Source of the DNA: Pseudomonas sp. URMO17WK12:I11 | Lineage (GTDB): Bacteria > Pseudomonadota > Gammaproteobacteria > Pseudomonadales > Pseudomonadaceae | Direction: 5' to 3' | Length of the DNA: 64,000 nt | Assembly (NCBI RefSeq): GCF_007677725.1 | Contig: NZ_VEDF01000004.1 | Location: 186,001-250,000, forward strand | Shown here: piece after piece, positions 27,862 to 36,721 of the stretch | How positions within the stretch are numbered: the first letter of the stretch is position 1 | Layout of the letters: each line of letters starts with the position of its first letter | The notes under the pieces: model-generated | What the model was told of the DNA's origin: nothing | What the model saw: the letters and a program-made list of their open reading frames with translations, nothing else | Databases searched by the model: none | Translations under genes and position numbers: made by a program

Positions 27862-29094
27862 ATGCCATTGCCCCGCCCTCCCCACGCCATCGCTTTGGCG
27901 CTATTGCTCGCCTGCACCCAAGCCAGCGCCGCCGACGTCAGCGCCACGGACTTGCTCGGCCAAGCCAAGGCTGAGCAACCCGCGTACCTGAAAACCCTCG
28001 AAACGCTGGTATCGGTCGACACAGGCACCGGTACCGAACCCGGCCTCAAGCAAGTGAGCGCCGAGCTGGTGCAACGGCTCAAGGCCTTGGGCGCGCAGGT
28101 CCATACGCAACCGGCCACGCCTTCGGTGGGCGACAACATCATCGGTACCTTGAAGGGCACAGGCAGCAAGGATTTTCTGCTCATGGTGCATTACGACACG
28201 GTGTTCGTGCCGGGCACGGTCGCCAAACGGCCGTTTCGCGTGGACGGCGCGCGCGCCTATGGGCCGGGCGTGGCAGACGCCAAAGGCGGCGTGGCGATGA
28301 TCCTGCATGCACTGAAGCTGCTCGACGCCCAGCAATTCAAGGGCTACCGCACCCTTACCGTGCTGTTCAACCCGGACGAGGAAATGGGCTCGGCGGGTTC
28401 CCGGCAGGTGATCGCGGACCTCGCCCGCAAACACGACTACGTGTTCTCCTACGAGCCGCCAGACAAAGACGCGGTAACGGTTGCCACCAACGGCATCAAC
28501 CGCCTCAAGCTTGAGGTGAAAGGCCGCGCATCCCACGCAGGTTCTGCCCCCGATGAGGGCCGCAACGCCTTGACCGAACTGGCGCATCAGCTGTTGCAGC
28601 TCAAGGACCTGGGCGATGCCGGCAAGGGCACCACGGTGAACTGGACCTTGGCCAAGGCAGGCGAAAAAGCCAATATCATCCCGGCACTGGCCACTGCTGA
28701 GGCGGACATGCGTTATTCGGACCTGAGCGAAACCGAGCGGGTACAAGCCGATGCCCAGCGTCTGGTGAAAAACCAGCTGGTCGCCGATACCCAGGCTTCG
28801 GTCGTGGTCGAAAAAGGTCGCCCGCCGCTGGCACGCAACCCCGCCTCGGCGAAACTGGCTGAAACCGCGCAGCAGCTGTATGGACAGATCGATCACAAGA
28901 TCGAGCCGATCGCCATGCGTTTCGGCACAGACGCAGGCTATGCCTACGTGCCAGGCAGCGACAAACCCGCCGTCCTGGAAACCTTGGGCGTAGTTGGCGC
29001 CGGGCTGCACGGCGACGATGAATACATCGAGCTGAACAGCATCGCGCCGCGCTTGTATCTGACCGTCGCGATGATCCGCCATCTGGCCCAATGA
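27862..29094 (+). CDS. M20 family metallopeptidase, glutamate carboxypeptidase (CPG2)-like, exported
   Basis: A 410-residue zinc peptidase with a signal peptide (about residues 1-23, ending ASA). Metal ligands can be placed in MVHYDTV (His and following Asp), GVADAKGG (bridging Asp), and NPDEEMGS (general base Glu and ligand Glu), and the dimerisation region contains GRASHAG. The layout and the LVSVDTGTG opening resemble carboxypeptidase G2, which removes C-terminal glutamate from folates and peptides. It likely acts in the periplasm to scavenge amino acids. AAGGA lies just upstream of the ATG at 27862. Exact substrate unknown. Confidence 0.9.
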   Translation: MPLPRPPHAIALALLLACTQASAADVSATDLLGQAKAEQPAYLKTLETLVSVDTGTGTEPGLKQVSAELVQRLKALGAQVHTQPATPSVGDNIIGTLKGTGSKDFLLMVHYDTVFVPGTVAKRPFRVDGARAYGPGVADAKGGVAMILHALKLLDAQQFKGYRTLTVLFNPDEEMGSAGSRQVIADLARKHDYVFSYEPPDKDAVTVATNGINRLKLEVKGRASHAGSAPDEGRNALTELAHQLLQLKDLGDAGKGTTVNWTLAKAGEKANIIPALATAEADMRYSDLSETERVQADAQRLVKNQLVADTQASVVVEKGRPPLARNPASAKLAETAQQLYGQIDHKIEPIAMRFGTDAGYAYVPGSDKPAVLETLGVVGAGLHGDDEYIELNSIAPRLYLTVAMIRHLAQ

Positions 29095-29153
29095 TGCACT
29101 GACGGTGCCGGCGCAAGGCGTCGGTACCCTACCCATGCTGCCGAGTGAGCCCG

Positions 29154-30653
29154 ATGAACATCCTTCATGACGAGCGTATCGACGGCGCCCTGCCTACCGT
29201 CGACCCTCCGGCATTACTGCAGGCGCTACAGGCGGCCATGCCGGACCTGACGATACTGCACCGCAGCGAGGACCTCGCGCCCTATGAGTGCGACGGCCTG
29301 TCGGCCTACCGTACCCAGCCGTTGCTGGCCGTGCTGCCCGAGCGCCTCGAACAGGTCCAGGGCGTGCTGAAGCTTTGCCATCAGTACGGGGTGCCCGTGG
29401 TCGCACGGGGCGCCGGCACCGGGCTGTCTGGCGGCGCGCTGCCGCTGGCCAAGGGCGTACTGCTGGTCCTGGCGCGCTTGAACCGGATCCTGGAGGTCAA
29501 CGCGCAGGGGCGTTACGCCCGCGTTCAACCGGGTGTGCGCAACCTGGCGATTTCCCAGGCGGCGGCGCCTCACGGCCTGTATTACGCACCCGACCCTTCT
29601 TCGCAAATCGCTTGCTCGATCGGCGGCAATGTCGCCGAAAACGCCGGCGGCGTGCACTGCCTGAAATACGGCCTGACCGTGCACAACCTGCTGAAGGTGG
29701 AGGTTCTGACCATCGAAGGCGAACGCCTGACCCTGGGCAGCGATGCCTTGGACAGCCCCGGCTTCGACCTGCTGGCGCTGTTCACCGGCTCCGAAGGGCT
29801 GCTGGGCATCGTCACCGAGGTGACGGTGAAATTGCTGCCCAAGCCGCCCGTGGCGCGGGTATTGCTGGCCAGTTTCGCCTGCGTCGAAGACGCCGGGCGC
29901 GCGGTTGCCCAGATCATTGCCGCCGGCATCATTCCCGCGGGCCTGGAAATGATGGACAACCTGGCGATCCGCGCGGCCGAGGACTTCATCCATGCCGGCT
30001 ACCCGCTGCAAGCGGCGGCGATCCTGCTGTGCGAGCTGGACGGCGTGGAAGCGGACGTGCAGGACGACTGTCAGCGGGTCGCCGCCGTGCTGCGTCAGGC
30101 CGGCGCCGTGGAAGTCCGCCAGGCCTGTGACGAAGCCGAGCGGGCGCGCTTCTGGGCCGGGCGCAAGAACGCCTTCCCGGCGGTCGGGCGCCTGACCCCG
30201 GACTACTACTGCATGGACGGCACCATCCCGCGCCGGGCCCTGCCCCAAGTGCTCGAGGGCATCGGCGCACTGAGCGAGCAGTACGGCTTGCAGGTGGCCA
30301 ACGTGTTCCATGCCGGTGACGGCAACATGCACCCGTTGATACTGTTCGACGCCAACGTACCGGGTGAACTCGAGCGTGCCGAGGCCATCGGTGGGCAAAT
30401 TCTCGAATTGTGCGTGGCAGTGGGCGGCAGCATCACCGGGGAACATGGCGTAGGCCGCGAGAAGATCAATCAGATGTGCGCTCAGTTCAACGGTGATGAA
30501 ATCACCTTGTTCCACGCCATCAAGGCGGCATTCGACCCGCAAGGCCTGCTCAACCCTGGCAAGCACATTCCGACCCTGCAACGCTGCGCGGAATACGGCG
30601 CGCTGCATGTGCACCGAGGCCAACTGCCGTTTCCTGAATTGGAGCGCTTCTGA
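29154..30653 (+). CDS. glcD: Glycolate oxidase subunit GlcD (FAD-binding)
   Basis: A 499-residue FAD-linked subunit, the same length as E. coli GlcD, that oxidises glycolate to glyoxylate as part of the membrane-associated GlcDEF complex. The PCMH-type FAD domain carries PVVARGAGTGLSGGALP, YYAPDPSSQIACSIGGNVAENAGG and the downstream TGSEGLLGIVTEVT segment; the C-terminus holds NVFHAGDGNMHP and GGSITGEHGVGREK. The start at 29154 fits homology better than a GTG at 29145. Its TGA overlaps the glcE ATG by one base (TGATG), so the two subunits are coupled. No glcC regulator gene is adjacent. Confidence 0.95.
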   Translation: MNILHDERIDGALPTVDPPALLQALQAAMPDLTILHRSEDLAPYECDGLSAYRTQPLLAVLPERLEQVQGVLKLCHQYGVPVVARGAGTGLSGGALPLAKGVLLVLARLNRILEVNAQGRYARVQPGVRNLAISQAAAPHGLYYAPDPSSQIACSIGGNVAENAGGVHCLKYGLTVHNLLKVEVLTIEGERLTLGSDALDSPGFDLLALFTGSEGLLGIVTEVTVKLLPKPPVARVLLASFACVEDAGRAVAQIIAAGIIPAGLEMMDNLAIRAAEDFIHAGYPLQAAAILLCELDGVEADVQDDCQRVAAVLRQAGAVEVRQACDEAERARFWAGRKNAFPAVGRLTPDYYCMDGTIPRRALPQVLEGIGALSEQYGLQVANVFHAGDGNMHPLILFDANVPGELERAEAIGGQILELCVAVGGSITGEHGVGREKINQMCAQFNGDEITLFHAIKAAFDPQGLLNPGKHIPTLQRCAEYGALHVHRGQLPFPELERF

Positions 30654-31705
30654 TGAGCCTCGATCGAGATGCCAGCCAGGCTTTACTCGAGCAGGTCACC
30701 CAGGCCCTGCACAGCACGACACCACTGCGCATCCAGGGCAGTGGCAGCAAAGCCATGTTGGGCCGCACGGTGTCAGGCGAGGCGCTCGATACCCGTATCC
30801 ATCGAGGGGTCGTCAGTTATGATCCGACCGAGTTGGTAATCACCGCTCGGGCCGGCACAGCGCTCGTGGAAGTCGAGGCCATCTTGCACGAGGCCGGGCA
30901 GATGCTGGCTTGCGAGCCGCCACACCTTGGGCCTGCGGCGACCGTCGGCGGCATGGTGGCGGCTGGCTTGTCTGGGCCCAGGCGGCCTTGGACGGGCGCG
31001 GTACGCGACTACGTGCTGGGGATACGCATGATCACCGGGCACGGCAAGCTGCTGCGCTTTGGCGGTGAGGTGATGAAGAACGTCGCCGGCTACGACGTTG
31101 CGCGCCTGATGGCCGGCAGCTTCGGTTGCCTGGGGGTGCTGACCGAGGTGTCGCTCAAGGTGCTGCCACGGCCGCGCGAATGCTTGAGCCTGCGCCTGCC
31201 GTTGGCGCGCGCCGAGGCGCTCGAGCAGTTGCGCGCTTGGGGTCAGCAGCCCTTGCCGATCAGCGCTGCCTGTCATGACGGCGAGGCCTTGCACCTGCGC
31301 CTGGAAGGCGGTCCGGGCTCGGTGCAGTCAGCACGCCAGCGTCTGGGCGGCGAGTTCCTCGACAACGCCTACTGGCGCGATCTGCGCGAGCAGCGCCTGG
31401 CCTTTTTCGAAGACCCGGCACCATTGTGGCGGCTGTCACTGCCGACCGCCAGTGGCGAACCCGCGCTAGCGGGTCGGCAGTTAGTGGACTGGGCCGGCGC
31501 CCAGCGCTGGCTGAAATCCACCGCATCCGCGCAAGCGATTCGCGAACAGGTTGCCCTGCTCGGCGGTCACGCGACCTGCTACGCAGCCAGCGACCTGAGC
31601 ATGCCAGCCCTGCCGGTGGCACTGTTGCGCTATCACCGCGCGCTCAAGCGTCAACTCGACCCCCAGGGCATCTTCAACCCTGGCCGACTTTACCCAGACC
31701 TTTGA
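30653..31705 (+). CDS. glcE: Glycolate oxidase subunit GlcE (FAD-binding)
   Basis: A 350-residue second flavin-binding subunit of the complex. It contains LRIQGSGSKAMLGR and GGMVAAGLSGPRRPW from a PCMH fold, then RFGGEVMKNVAGYDVARLMAG in pieces, and FGCLGVLTEVSLKVLP, all typical of GlcE. The C-terminal half is shorter than in GlcD, as expected. It sits between glcD and glcF in the usual order and overlaps glcD by one base. Confidence 0.94.
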   Translation: MSLDRDASQALLEQVTQALHSTTPLRIQGSGSKAMLGRTVSGEALDTRIHRGVVSYDPTELVITARAGTALVEVEAILHEAGQMLACEPPHLGPAATVGGMVAAGLSGPRRPWTGAVRDYVLGIRMITGHGKLLRFGGEVMKNVAGYDVARLMAGSFGCLGVLTEVSLKVLPRPRECLSLRLPLARAEALEQLRAWGQQPLPISAACHDGEALHLRLEGGPGSVQSARQRLGGEFLDNAYWRDLREQRLAFFEDPAPLWRLSLPTASGEPALAGRQLVDWAGAQRWLKSTASAQAIREQVALLGGHATCYAASDLSMPALPVALLRYHRALKRQLDPQGIFNPGRLYPDL

Positions 31706-31715
31706 GGCCGCGCTC

Positions 31716-32951
31716 ATGCAAACTCATCTAAGCGACAGCAGCAAGCGCCTGGCCCGCGGTGATGAAGCCCAAAGCATCCTGCGCAGCTGCGTGCACTGCG
31801 GCTTCTGCACCGCCACCTGCCCGACCTACCAACTGCTGGGCGACGAGCTGGACGGGCCGCGAGGGCGGATCTACCTGATCAAGCAAGTGCTCGAAGGCGC
31901 GCCGGTAACCGCCAGTACCCAATTGCATCTGGATCGCTGCCTGAGCTGTCGCAGCTGCGAGAGCACCTGTCCATCCGGGGTCAAGTACCATGATCTGCTG
32001 GACATCGGTCGCGCCGTGGTCGATGCACAGGTTCCGCGCCCGCTCGGCCAGCGCCTGCTGCGCCAAGGCCTGCGCGCAGTGCTGCCACGCCCTGCCTTGG
32101 TCAAGGCGCTGTGCCGTGTCGGCGAGGTGCTGCGGCCACTATTGCCGGCGCCGCTCGAGCGCAAACTGCCGGCGCCAGCAAGCATCGCCGGAATCCGTCC
32201 GCCACCGCGTCACGCCCGGCGCATCCTGTTGCTCGAAGGTTGCGTGCAGGCAGCTCTCTCGCCCAATACCAATGCCGCCACCGCGCGGGTTCTGGACCGC
32301 CTGGGCATCAGTGTCGAGCCGGCTCCTGCGGCCGGCTGCTGCGGCGCCCTGGACTATCACCTCGATGCCCAGCAGCAAGGGCTGCGGCGCGCCAGGCGCA
32401 ACATCGATGCCTGGTGGCCGGCTGTCGAGGCCGGGGCCGAGGCCATCGTGCAGACCGCCAGTGGCTGCGGGGCCTTCGTGCGCGACTACGGGCATCTGCT
32501 GCAACACGATCCGCACTACGCCGCCAAAGCGGCACGGGTCAGCGCACTGTCGCGCGATCTGGTGGAAGTGCTACGCGCCGAACCTGTCGAGCCATTGGCG
32601 GTGTGCGCTGAGCAGCGCCTGGCGTTTCATTGCCCCTGTACGCTGCAGCATGCGCTCAAGCTCGGGGGGCAGGTGGAGGCCTTGTTGCTGCGCCTGGGCT
32701 TCAGCCTTGCCCCAGTGGCCGATGGCCACCTATGCTGCGGATCGGCCGGCACCTATTCGCTGACCCAGCCTGCGCTGTCGCGGCGACTGCGTGCCGACCG
32801 CCTGCAGGCGCTGGAAAGCGGCGCTGCGCAGCTCATCGCCACGGCCAATATCGGTTGCCAGGCGCACTTGGGCGCTGCCGCACGCTTGCCGGTGCGGCAC
32901 TGGATCGAGATTGTCGACGCAGCCCTGGATCAACCACCTGAGCGTAAATAG
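31716..32951 (+). CDS. glcF: Glycolate oxidase iron-sulfur subunit GlcF
   Basis: A 411-residue electron-transfer subunit. Two 4Fe-4S clusters are coordinated by CVHCGFCTATCP and CLSCRSCESTCP near residues 25-100, and two CCG-type domains follow, seen in PAAGCCGALDYH and GHLCCGSAGTYS. It passes electrons from the flavin subunits to the quinone pool at the inner membrane. It starts 10 bp after glcE. A long hairpin with a GGAA loop follows the stop. A glcG-type gene, often next in E. coli, is missing here. Confidence 0.95.
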   Translation: MQTHLSDSSKRLARGDEAQSILRSCVHCGFCTATCPTYQLLGDELDGPRGRIYLIKQVLEGAPVTASTQLHLDRCLSCRSCESTCPSGVKYHDLLDIGRAVVDAQVPRPLGQRLLRQGLRAVLPRPALVKALCRVGEVLRPLLPAPLERKLPAPASIAGIRPPPRHARRILLLEGCVQAALSPNTNAATARVLDRLGISVEPAPAAGCCGALDYHLDAQQQGLRRARRNIDAWWPAVEAGAEAIVQTASGCGAFVRDYGHLLQHDPHYAAKAARVSALSRDLVEVLRAEPVEPLAVCAEQRLAFHCPCTLQHALKLGGQVEALLLRLGFSLAPVADGHLCCGSAGTYSLTQPALSRRLRADRLQALESGAAQLIATANIGCQAHLGAAARLPVRHWIEIVDAALDQPPERK

Positions 32952-32976
32952 TCAGGCTGGATACACGGCAAAGCAG

Positions 32977-33000
32977 TATGGGATTCGGAAGAATCCTATA
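32977..33000 (+). terminator. Stem-loop with GGAA tetraloop after glcF
   Basis: TATGGGATTC at 32977-32986 and GAATCCTATA at 32991-33000 form a 10-bp stem with one G-U pair, closed by a GNRA-type GGAA loop. It lies 25 bp after the glcF stop. It may end the glc transcript, though no U tract follows. Confidence 0.5.
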
Positions 33001-33078
33001 GCTTGTTAGGAAGTGTCTTACTTGTCGCCAAGGGCCCCTGGAAACAAGATCGAAGCCTGCGATCCCAGGAGGCTGCGT

Positions 33079-33417
33079 ATGCACCCAGATACCCGCACCA
33101 CCGCCGAACTGCGCAGCACCCTGCGCGAACTGCTGGCTCACCAAGTCAGTAACCCGGACGACGACCCCCACCTGTCAGGTGTACTGTTCTTCTGCGCCAC
33201 CGATGAACGCACCCGTCAGCTGGTCGAGCGCATCGAACTGCTTGCCAGCGAAATCTTCTTTGACCCCACCGGCCGCGCCATCGCCCACCGCATGCGCGCC
33301 ATTGGCGTCAAGGGCGTGTGCATCAAGCAAAAGCGCAAGGTCCCGGCCGATGAGACCGTCGTCCGGATCGACCTCGCCGCCAAGGGCTACATCACGGTGA
33401 GCACGGCGCGGTTCTGA
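33079..33417 (+). CDS. Hypothetical protein
   Basis: A 112-residue protein that I do not recognise. An excellent AGGAGG at 33067-33072, six bases before the ATG, argues that it is a real and well translated gene. The sequence is soluble and mixed: an N-terminal helical part rich in Arg and Leu, a hydrophobic GVLFFCATDE strand, a helix with ERIELLASEIFFDP, and a basic VCIKQKRKVP stretch before a short strand ending in STARF. No signal peptide or membrane segment. It stands between glcF and a divergently unrelated MocR gene on the same strand, so context gives no clue. Confidence 0.75.
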   Translation: MHPDTRTTAELRSTLRELLAHQVSNPDDDPHLSGVLFFCATDERTRQLVERIELLASEIFFDPTGRAIAHRMRAIGVKGVCIKQKRKVPADETVVRIDLAAKGYITVSTARF

Positions 33418-33450
33418 TCCGTTATCCTCAGCCGTTTCGTGTTGCGGACG

Positions 33451-34890
33451 ATGACCATGGAACTGCACATTCGCCTCGAAGGCCGCAAGGGCCTGGCCGA
33501 CCAGCTCTATCAGCAGCTGCGCGCGGGCATCGACAGCGGTCACCTGGCGGCCGGTACGCAACTGCCGCCGAGCCGGCTGCTGGCCGAACAATTGGGCGTA
33601 TCGCGCAAGACCGTCGCCGAGGCCTATTCGCGGCTGAGCTACGACAACCTGCTCAGCGCCGTGGTCGGTCGCGGCACCTTCATTGCCTCGCGCCAGCCCT
33701 TGCAGAACCCCGCCGAACCAGCAGTACCCCTGGCCGCAGCCGCCGCGCTCGAACGCTGGCAGCAGCGTGCCACGGTGTTGGCGGCACGTGCCACGCAGGC
33801 GCCCTCGCGCCATGACTTCGTCGGCGGCGCCTCGATCAAGTCGCAGTTTCCGTTCGATCAATGGCGCAGTTGCCTGAACTACGCCCTGCGCCGCAGCCAG
33901 CGCCACCCAGAGCGGCATTTTGCCGCCCAGGGCCTGCACGAGCTGCGCGAAGCCATCAGCCATCACATTGCCTACAGCCGGGGCGTGCGCTGCAGCGCTG
34001 CCGATGTGCTGGTGTGCAATGGTGCCCAGCAGGCGCTCGACCTGATTGCTCGGGTGCTGGTCGAACCCGGCTGCCAGGTGGCCATGGAAGACCCAGGCTA
34101 CCCACCTGCACGCCAGCTGTTTCTGGCGCTGGGCGCCACGCTGCAGTCCATTCCGGTAGACGGCGAAGGCCTGTGCGTCGACGCCATTGCCGATGGCACA
34201 CAGCTGATCTACGTGACACCTTCGCATCAGTTTCCATTGGGTATGCCGATGAGCGAGGCGCGCCGCCATGCCCTGCTGGCGCGTGCCGCCGAGCTTGGTG
34301 CGCTGATCATCGAAGACGACTATGACTGCGAATTTCGCTACCAAGGCCCAGCGCCAGACGCCTTGCAGCGCCTTGATCGGCACGGCCTGGTCGCCTATGT
34401 CGGGACCTTCTCCAAGACCCTGCTGCCGGAGCTGCGCCTGGGGTACGCGGTGCTCCCTGCAGCAGTGCTGGGTGCGGCGTGCGTGGCCAAGCACCTGAGC
34501 GACTGGCACAGCCCGCCCTTGCTGCAATGGGCCTTGGCGCGGTTCATTGGCGAAGGCCATCTGAACAAGCACATTCGCCGCTGCCACGACATCTACAGCG
34601 CCCGCCGCGAGCGCATCCTGACCCGCCTGGACGGCGACCTGGCGCCGTGGTTCAGCGCCGTGCCCGCCAGCGCCGGATTTCATCTGAGCGCCTTGGCTCG
34701 CCCCGGGGTGGACGTCGAGCTGCTGATCAGCCTGGCGCGCAAGGTCGAAGTCGGCCTGTACTCACTGGCGCCGTTCTTCAGCGAAGCGCCACTGCGGCCA
34801 GGGTTGTTGATGGGCTTTGGTGCCATCGAGCTGTTGGATATCGACCCGGCGCTGGATCGGGTGCGCGACACCTTGCAGCAGCTCAGTTGA
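33451..34890 (+). CDS. MocR-type regulator: GntR winged helix fused to PLP-dependent aminotransferase domain
   Basis: A 479-residue fusion regulator. Residues about 5-75 form the GntR winged helix (LYQQLRAGIDSGHL, then LGVSRKTVAEAYSRL), and residues about 110-475 form a type I aminotransferase fold with GAQQALDLIARVLVEPG, DYDCEFRY holding the cofactor-contacting Asp/Tyr region, and YVGTFSKTLLPELRLGY with the PLP-binding Lys. Such proteins (PdxR, GabR and others) sense PLP or amines. The start is uncertain among GTG 33439, ATG 33451 and ATG 33457. The last 8 bp overlap the convergent CynX-type transporter gene. The target is not evident; the nearby AhpD-like and transporter genes are candidates. 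Confidence 0.9.
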   Translation: MTMELHIRLEGRKGLADQLYQQLRAGIDSGHLAAGTQLPPSRLLAEQLGVSRKTVAEAYSRLSYDNLLSAVVGRGTFIASRQPLQNPAEPAVPLAAAAALERWQQRATVLAARATQAPSRHDFVGGASIKSQFPFDQWRSCLNYALRRSQRHPERHFAAQGLHELREAISHHIAYSRGVRCSAADVLVCNGAQQALDLIARVLVEPGCQVAMEDPGYPPARQLFLALGATLQSIPVDGEGLCVDAIADGTQLIYVTPSHQFPLGMPMSEARRHALLARAAELGALIIEDDYDCEFRYQGPAPDALQRLDRHGLVAYVGTFSKTLLPELRLGYAVLPAAVLGAACVAKHLSDWHSPPLLQWALARFIGEGHLNKHIRRCHDIYSARRERILTRLDGDLAPWFSAVPASAGFHLSALARPGVDVELLISLARKVEVGLYSLAPFFSEAPLRPGLLMGFGAIELLDIDPALDRVRDTLQQLS

Positions 34891-36079
34891 GCCGCGCCGC
34901 CTGGCCACCGGCGGCCGGCCGCGCAATGGCGGTGGCATAGCCGCGCGGCGCGAAGCAGGCGGTCACCAGCCACATGGCCAGCACGGTGGCGGTCAATAGC
35001 ATCCAGGAAGCCTGGAAATCGCCACTGCTGTCGCGCAACCACCCCGTGATGTACGGCACGATGCCGGTGATGATGAACCCGATACCCTGAACGAAGGCCG
35101 CCAGGCTGCCGGCTTCGCCAGGGCTTTTGAGGTGCTCCAGGGTCAAGGTCAGGCTCAGGCTGAAGCAGGCGCCCAGGCCGAAGCCGATCATGCCGACCCA
35201 CAGTTCGATGGCCTGCGCGGGCGCCAGCAGCAACCCCGCAAAGCCCACCAGCTGGACCGTCAGCGCCAACCAAAGGCCTGGGCGCCGATCGGCAAAGCGG
35301 CGCAATAGCAGCGGCAGGCCCAGGGCGCCGGTGATCTGCAACAGGGTCATCACCCCGACCAAGTCACCACCGCCCTGCGCCGTACCGCCATGCTCAAGGT
35401 GGTAGGCCGGCAACCACGCAACCATGCTGGTGTAGCCGCCATTGATCAGGCCGAAGTACACCGCCAGCAACCAGGCGCGACGGGTGCCAAACCAATGCCC
35501 CCCGCCGCCACCGCCAAGTGACGCTACCGAGTGGCGAGGACGCAACGCGGCCCAGGCGAGCACCGCCAGTAGCGCCGGCGCGGCCCACACCCCCAAGCCT
35601 GCCTGCCATTGGCCAACATGCTCGCTGATTCGCGGCCCGAGCACTGCCGCCAAGCCGCCGCCGCTCATCAATGCCGCTGAGTACAGGCCCATGCTTGGCG
35701 CCAGACGCTTGGGAAACCAGCGATTGACCAGCCCTGGCATCATGCCTTGCACCACCGCGACGCCAAGCCCGCCCAGCACCGCGCTGGCGATCAGCGCCCA
35801 GGCGCTATCGAGCTGCAGACGCCACAGGCAAGCCAGGGCGATCGCGCCGAGCCCGCCCAGCATGCCGCCATGTTCGCTGATCCAGCGGCGCAGCCAAGGC
35901 TGCAGCAAGGGTACCAGCCCCATGCACAGCACCGGCAAGGCGGTCAGCAAGGCCGCTTGCTGATAACCCAGGCCGGTGCTGGCGCGCATTGGCTCGAGTA
36001 ACGGGCCGACGCTGGTCAACAGCGGCCGCAGGTTGACTGCCAGCATCAGCACCAGCAGCAGATTGATTGCCCCTCTCAT
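34883..36079 (-). CDS. MFS transporter of the CynX/NimT family
   Basis: A 398-residue inner-membrane protein with twelve predicted helices. The opening NLLLVLMLAVNLRPLLTSVGPLL is typical of CynX/NimT (cyanate permease-like) carriers, and motifs such as GLGVAVVQGMMPGLVNRWFP fit too. The open frame continues 180 bp further upstream, but the hydrophilic extension does not belong to the family, so the ATG at 36079 is chosen; a GTG three bases upstream is also possible. Substrate unknown, perhaps an anion or drug. It overlaps the end of the MocR gene by 8 bp. Confidence 0.87.
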   Translation of the reverse strand: MRGAINLLLVLMLAVNLRPLLTSVGPLLEPMRASTGLGYQQAALLTALPVLCMGLVPLLQPWLRRWISEHGGMLGGLGAIALACLWRLQLDSAWALIASAVLGGLGVAVVQGMMPGLVNRWFPKRLAPSMGLYSAALMSGGGLAAVLGPRISEHVGQWQAGLGVWAAPALLAVLAWAALRPRHSVASLGGGGGGHWFGTRRAWLLAVYFGLINGGYTSMVAWLPAYHLEHGGTAQGGGDLVGVMTLLQITGALGLPLLLRRFADRRPGLWLALTVQLVGFAGLLLAPAQAIELWVGMIGFGLGACFSLSLTLTLEHLKSPGEAGSLAAFVQGIGFIITGIVPYITGWLRDSSGDFQASWMLLTATVLAMWLVTACFAPRGYATAIARPAAGGQAARLN

Positions 36080-36276
36080 CACACAACGCCACTCCACCCA
36101 AGATCGGGCCATTATCCCGTCCAGCCAGCCAGGGTAGAAATGAAGAGATTGGATGCAGGTCAGTGGCCGGCCCACTGGGCAATTGGCCTCCCGGCAAACT
36201 GCCCGATTGGCTATCGAGCCTGGGCGCTGCCGGGCGTAAGGTAGCGACACCTTCACCACGCACCCTGGAGCACCTC

Positions 36277-36714
36277 ATGCACGACCGGATCGAATGGGCC
36301 AAACACTCGCCGCAGGCCTACAAGGCCATGATCGGCCTGGAACAGGCGCTGGCCAACAGTGGCCTGGAGACTTCGCTACTGGAGCTGATCCGTCTGCGCG
36401 CCTCGCAGATCAACGGCTGCGCCTATTGCGTGAACATGCACGCCAACGATGCACGCAAGGCCGGCGAGACCGAAGCACGCCTGCAGACCTTGTCGGTATG
36501 GCAGGAGACCGCCTACTTCACGCCGCGGGAGCGTGCGGCACTGGCCTGGGTCGAATGCCTGACGCGCCTGCCCGAGCGCGGCGCGCCAGAGGCCGATTAC
36601 CAAGCCCTGCACGCGCACTTCGAGCCGGCCGAGGTGGCCAACCTGACGCTGGCCATCGCCACCATCAATGCCTGGAACCGTTTCGGCGTGGGCTTTGCGA
36701 TGGTGCCGGCCTGA
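36277..36714 (+). CDS. AhpD-like carboxymuconolactone decarboxylase family protein
   Basis: A 145-residue protein of the CMD/AhpD superfamily with the redox motif CAYCVNMH, preceded by an LLELIRLRASQIN helix. The CxxC...H arrangement is the AhpD-type alkylhydroperoxidase core rather than the PcaC type, so a role in reducing peroxides or thiol exchange is likely. GGAG at 36267-36270 lies six bases before the chosen ATG at 36277; a longer open frame upstream has no support. It is divergent from the CynX-type transporter across 197 bp. Cytosolic. Confidence 0.87.
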   Translation: MHDRIEWAKHSPQAYKAMIGLEQALANSGLETSLLELIRLRASQINGCAYCVNMHANDARKAGETEARLQTLSVWQETAYFTPRERAALAWVECLTRLPERGAPEADYQALHAHFEPAEVANLTLAIATINAWNRFGVGFAMVPA

Positions 36715-36721
36715 CCGAGGC

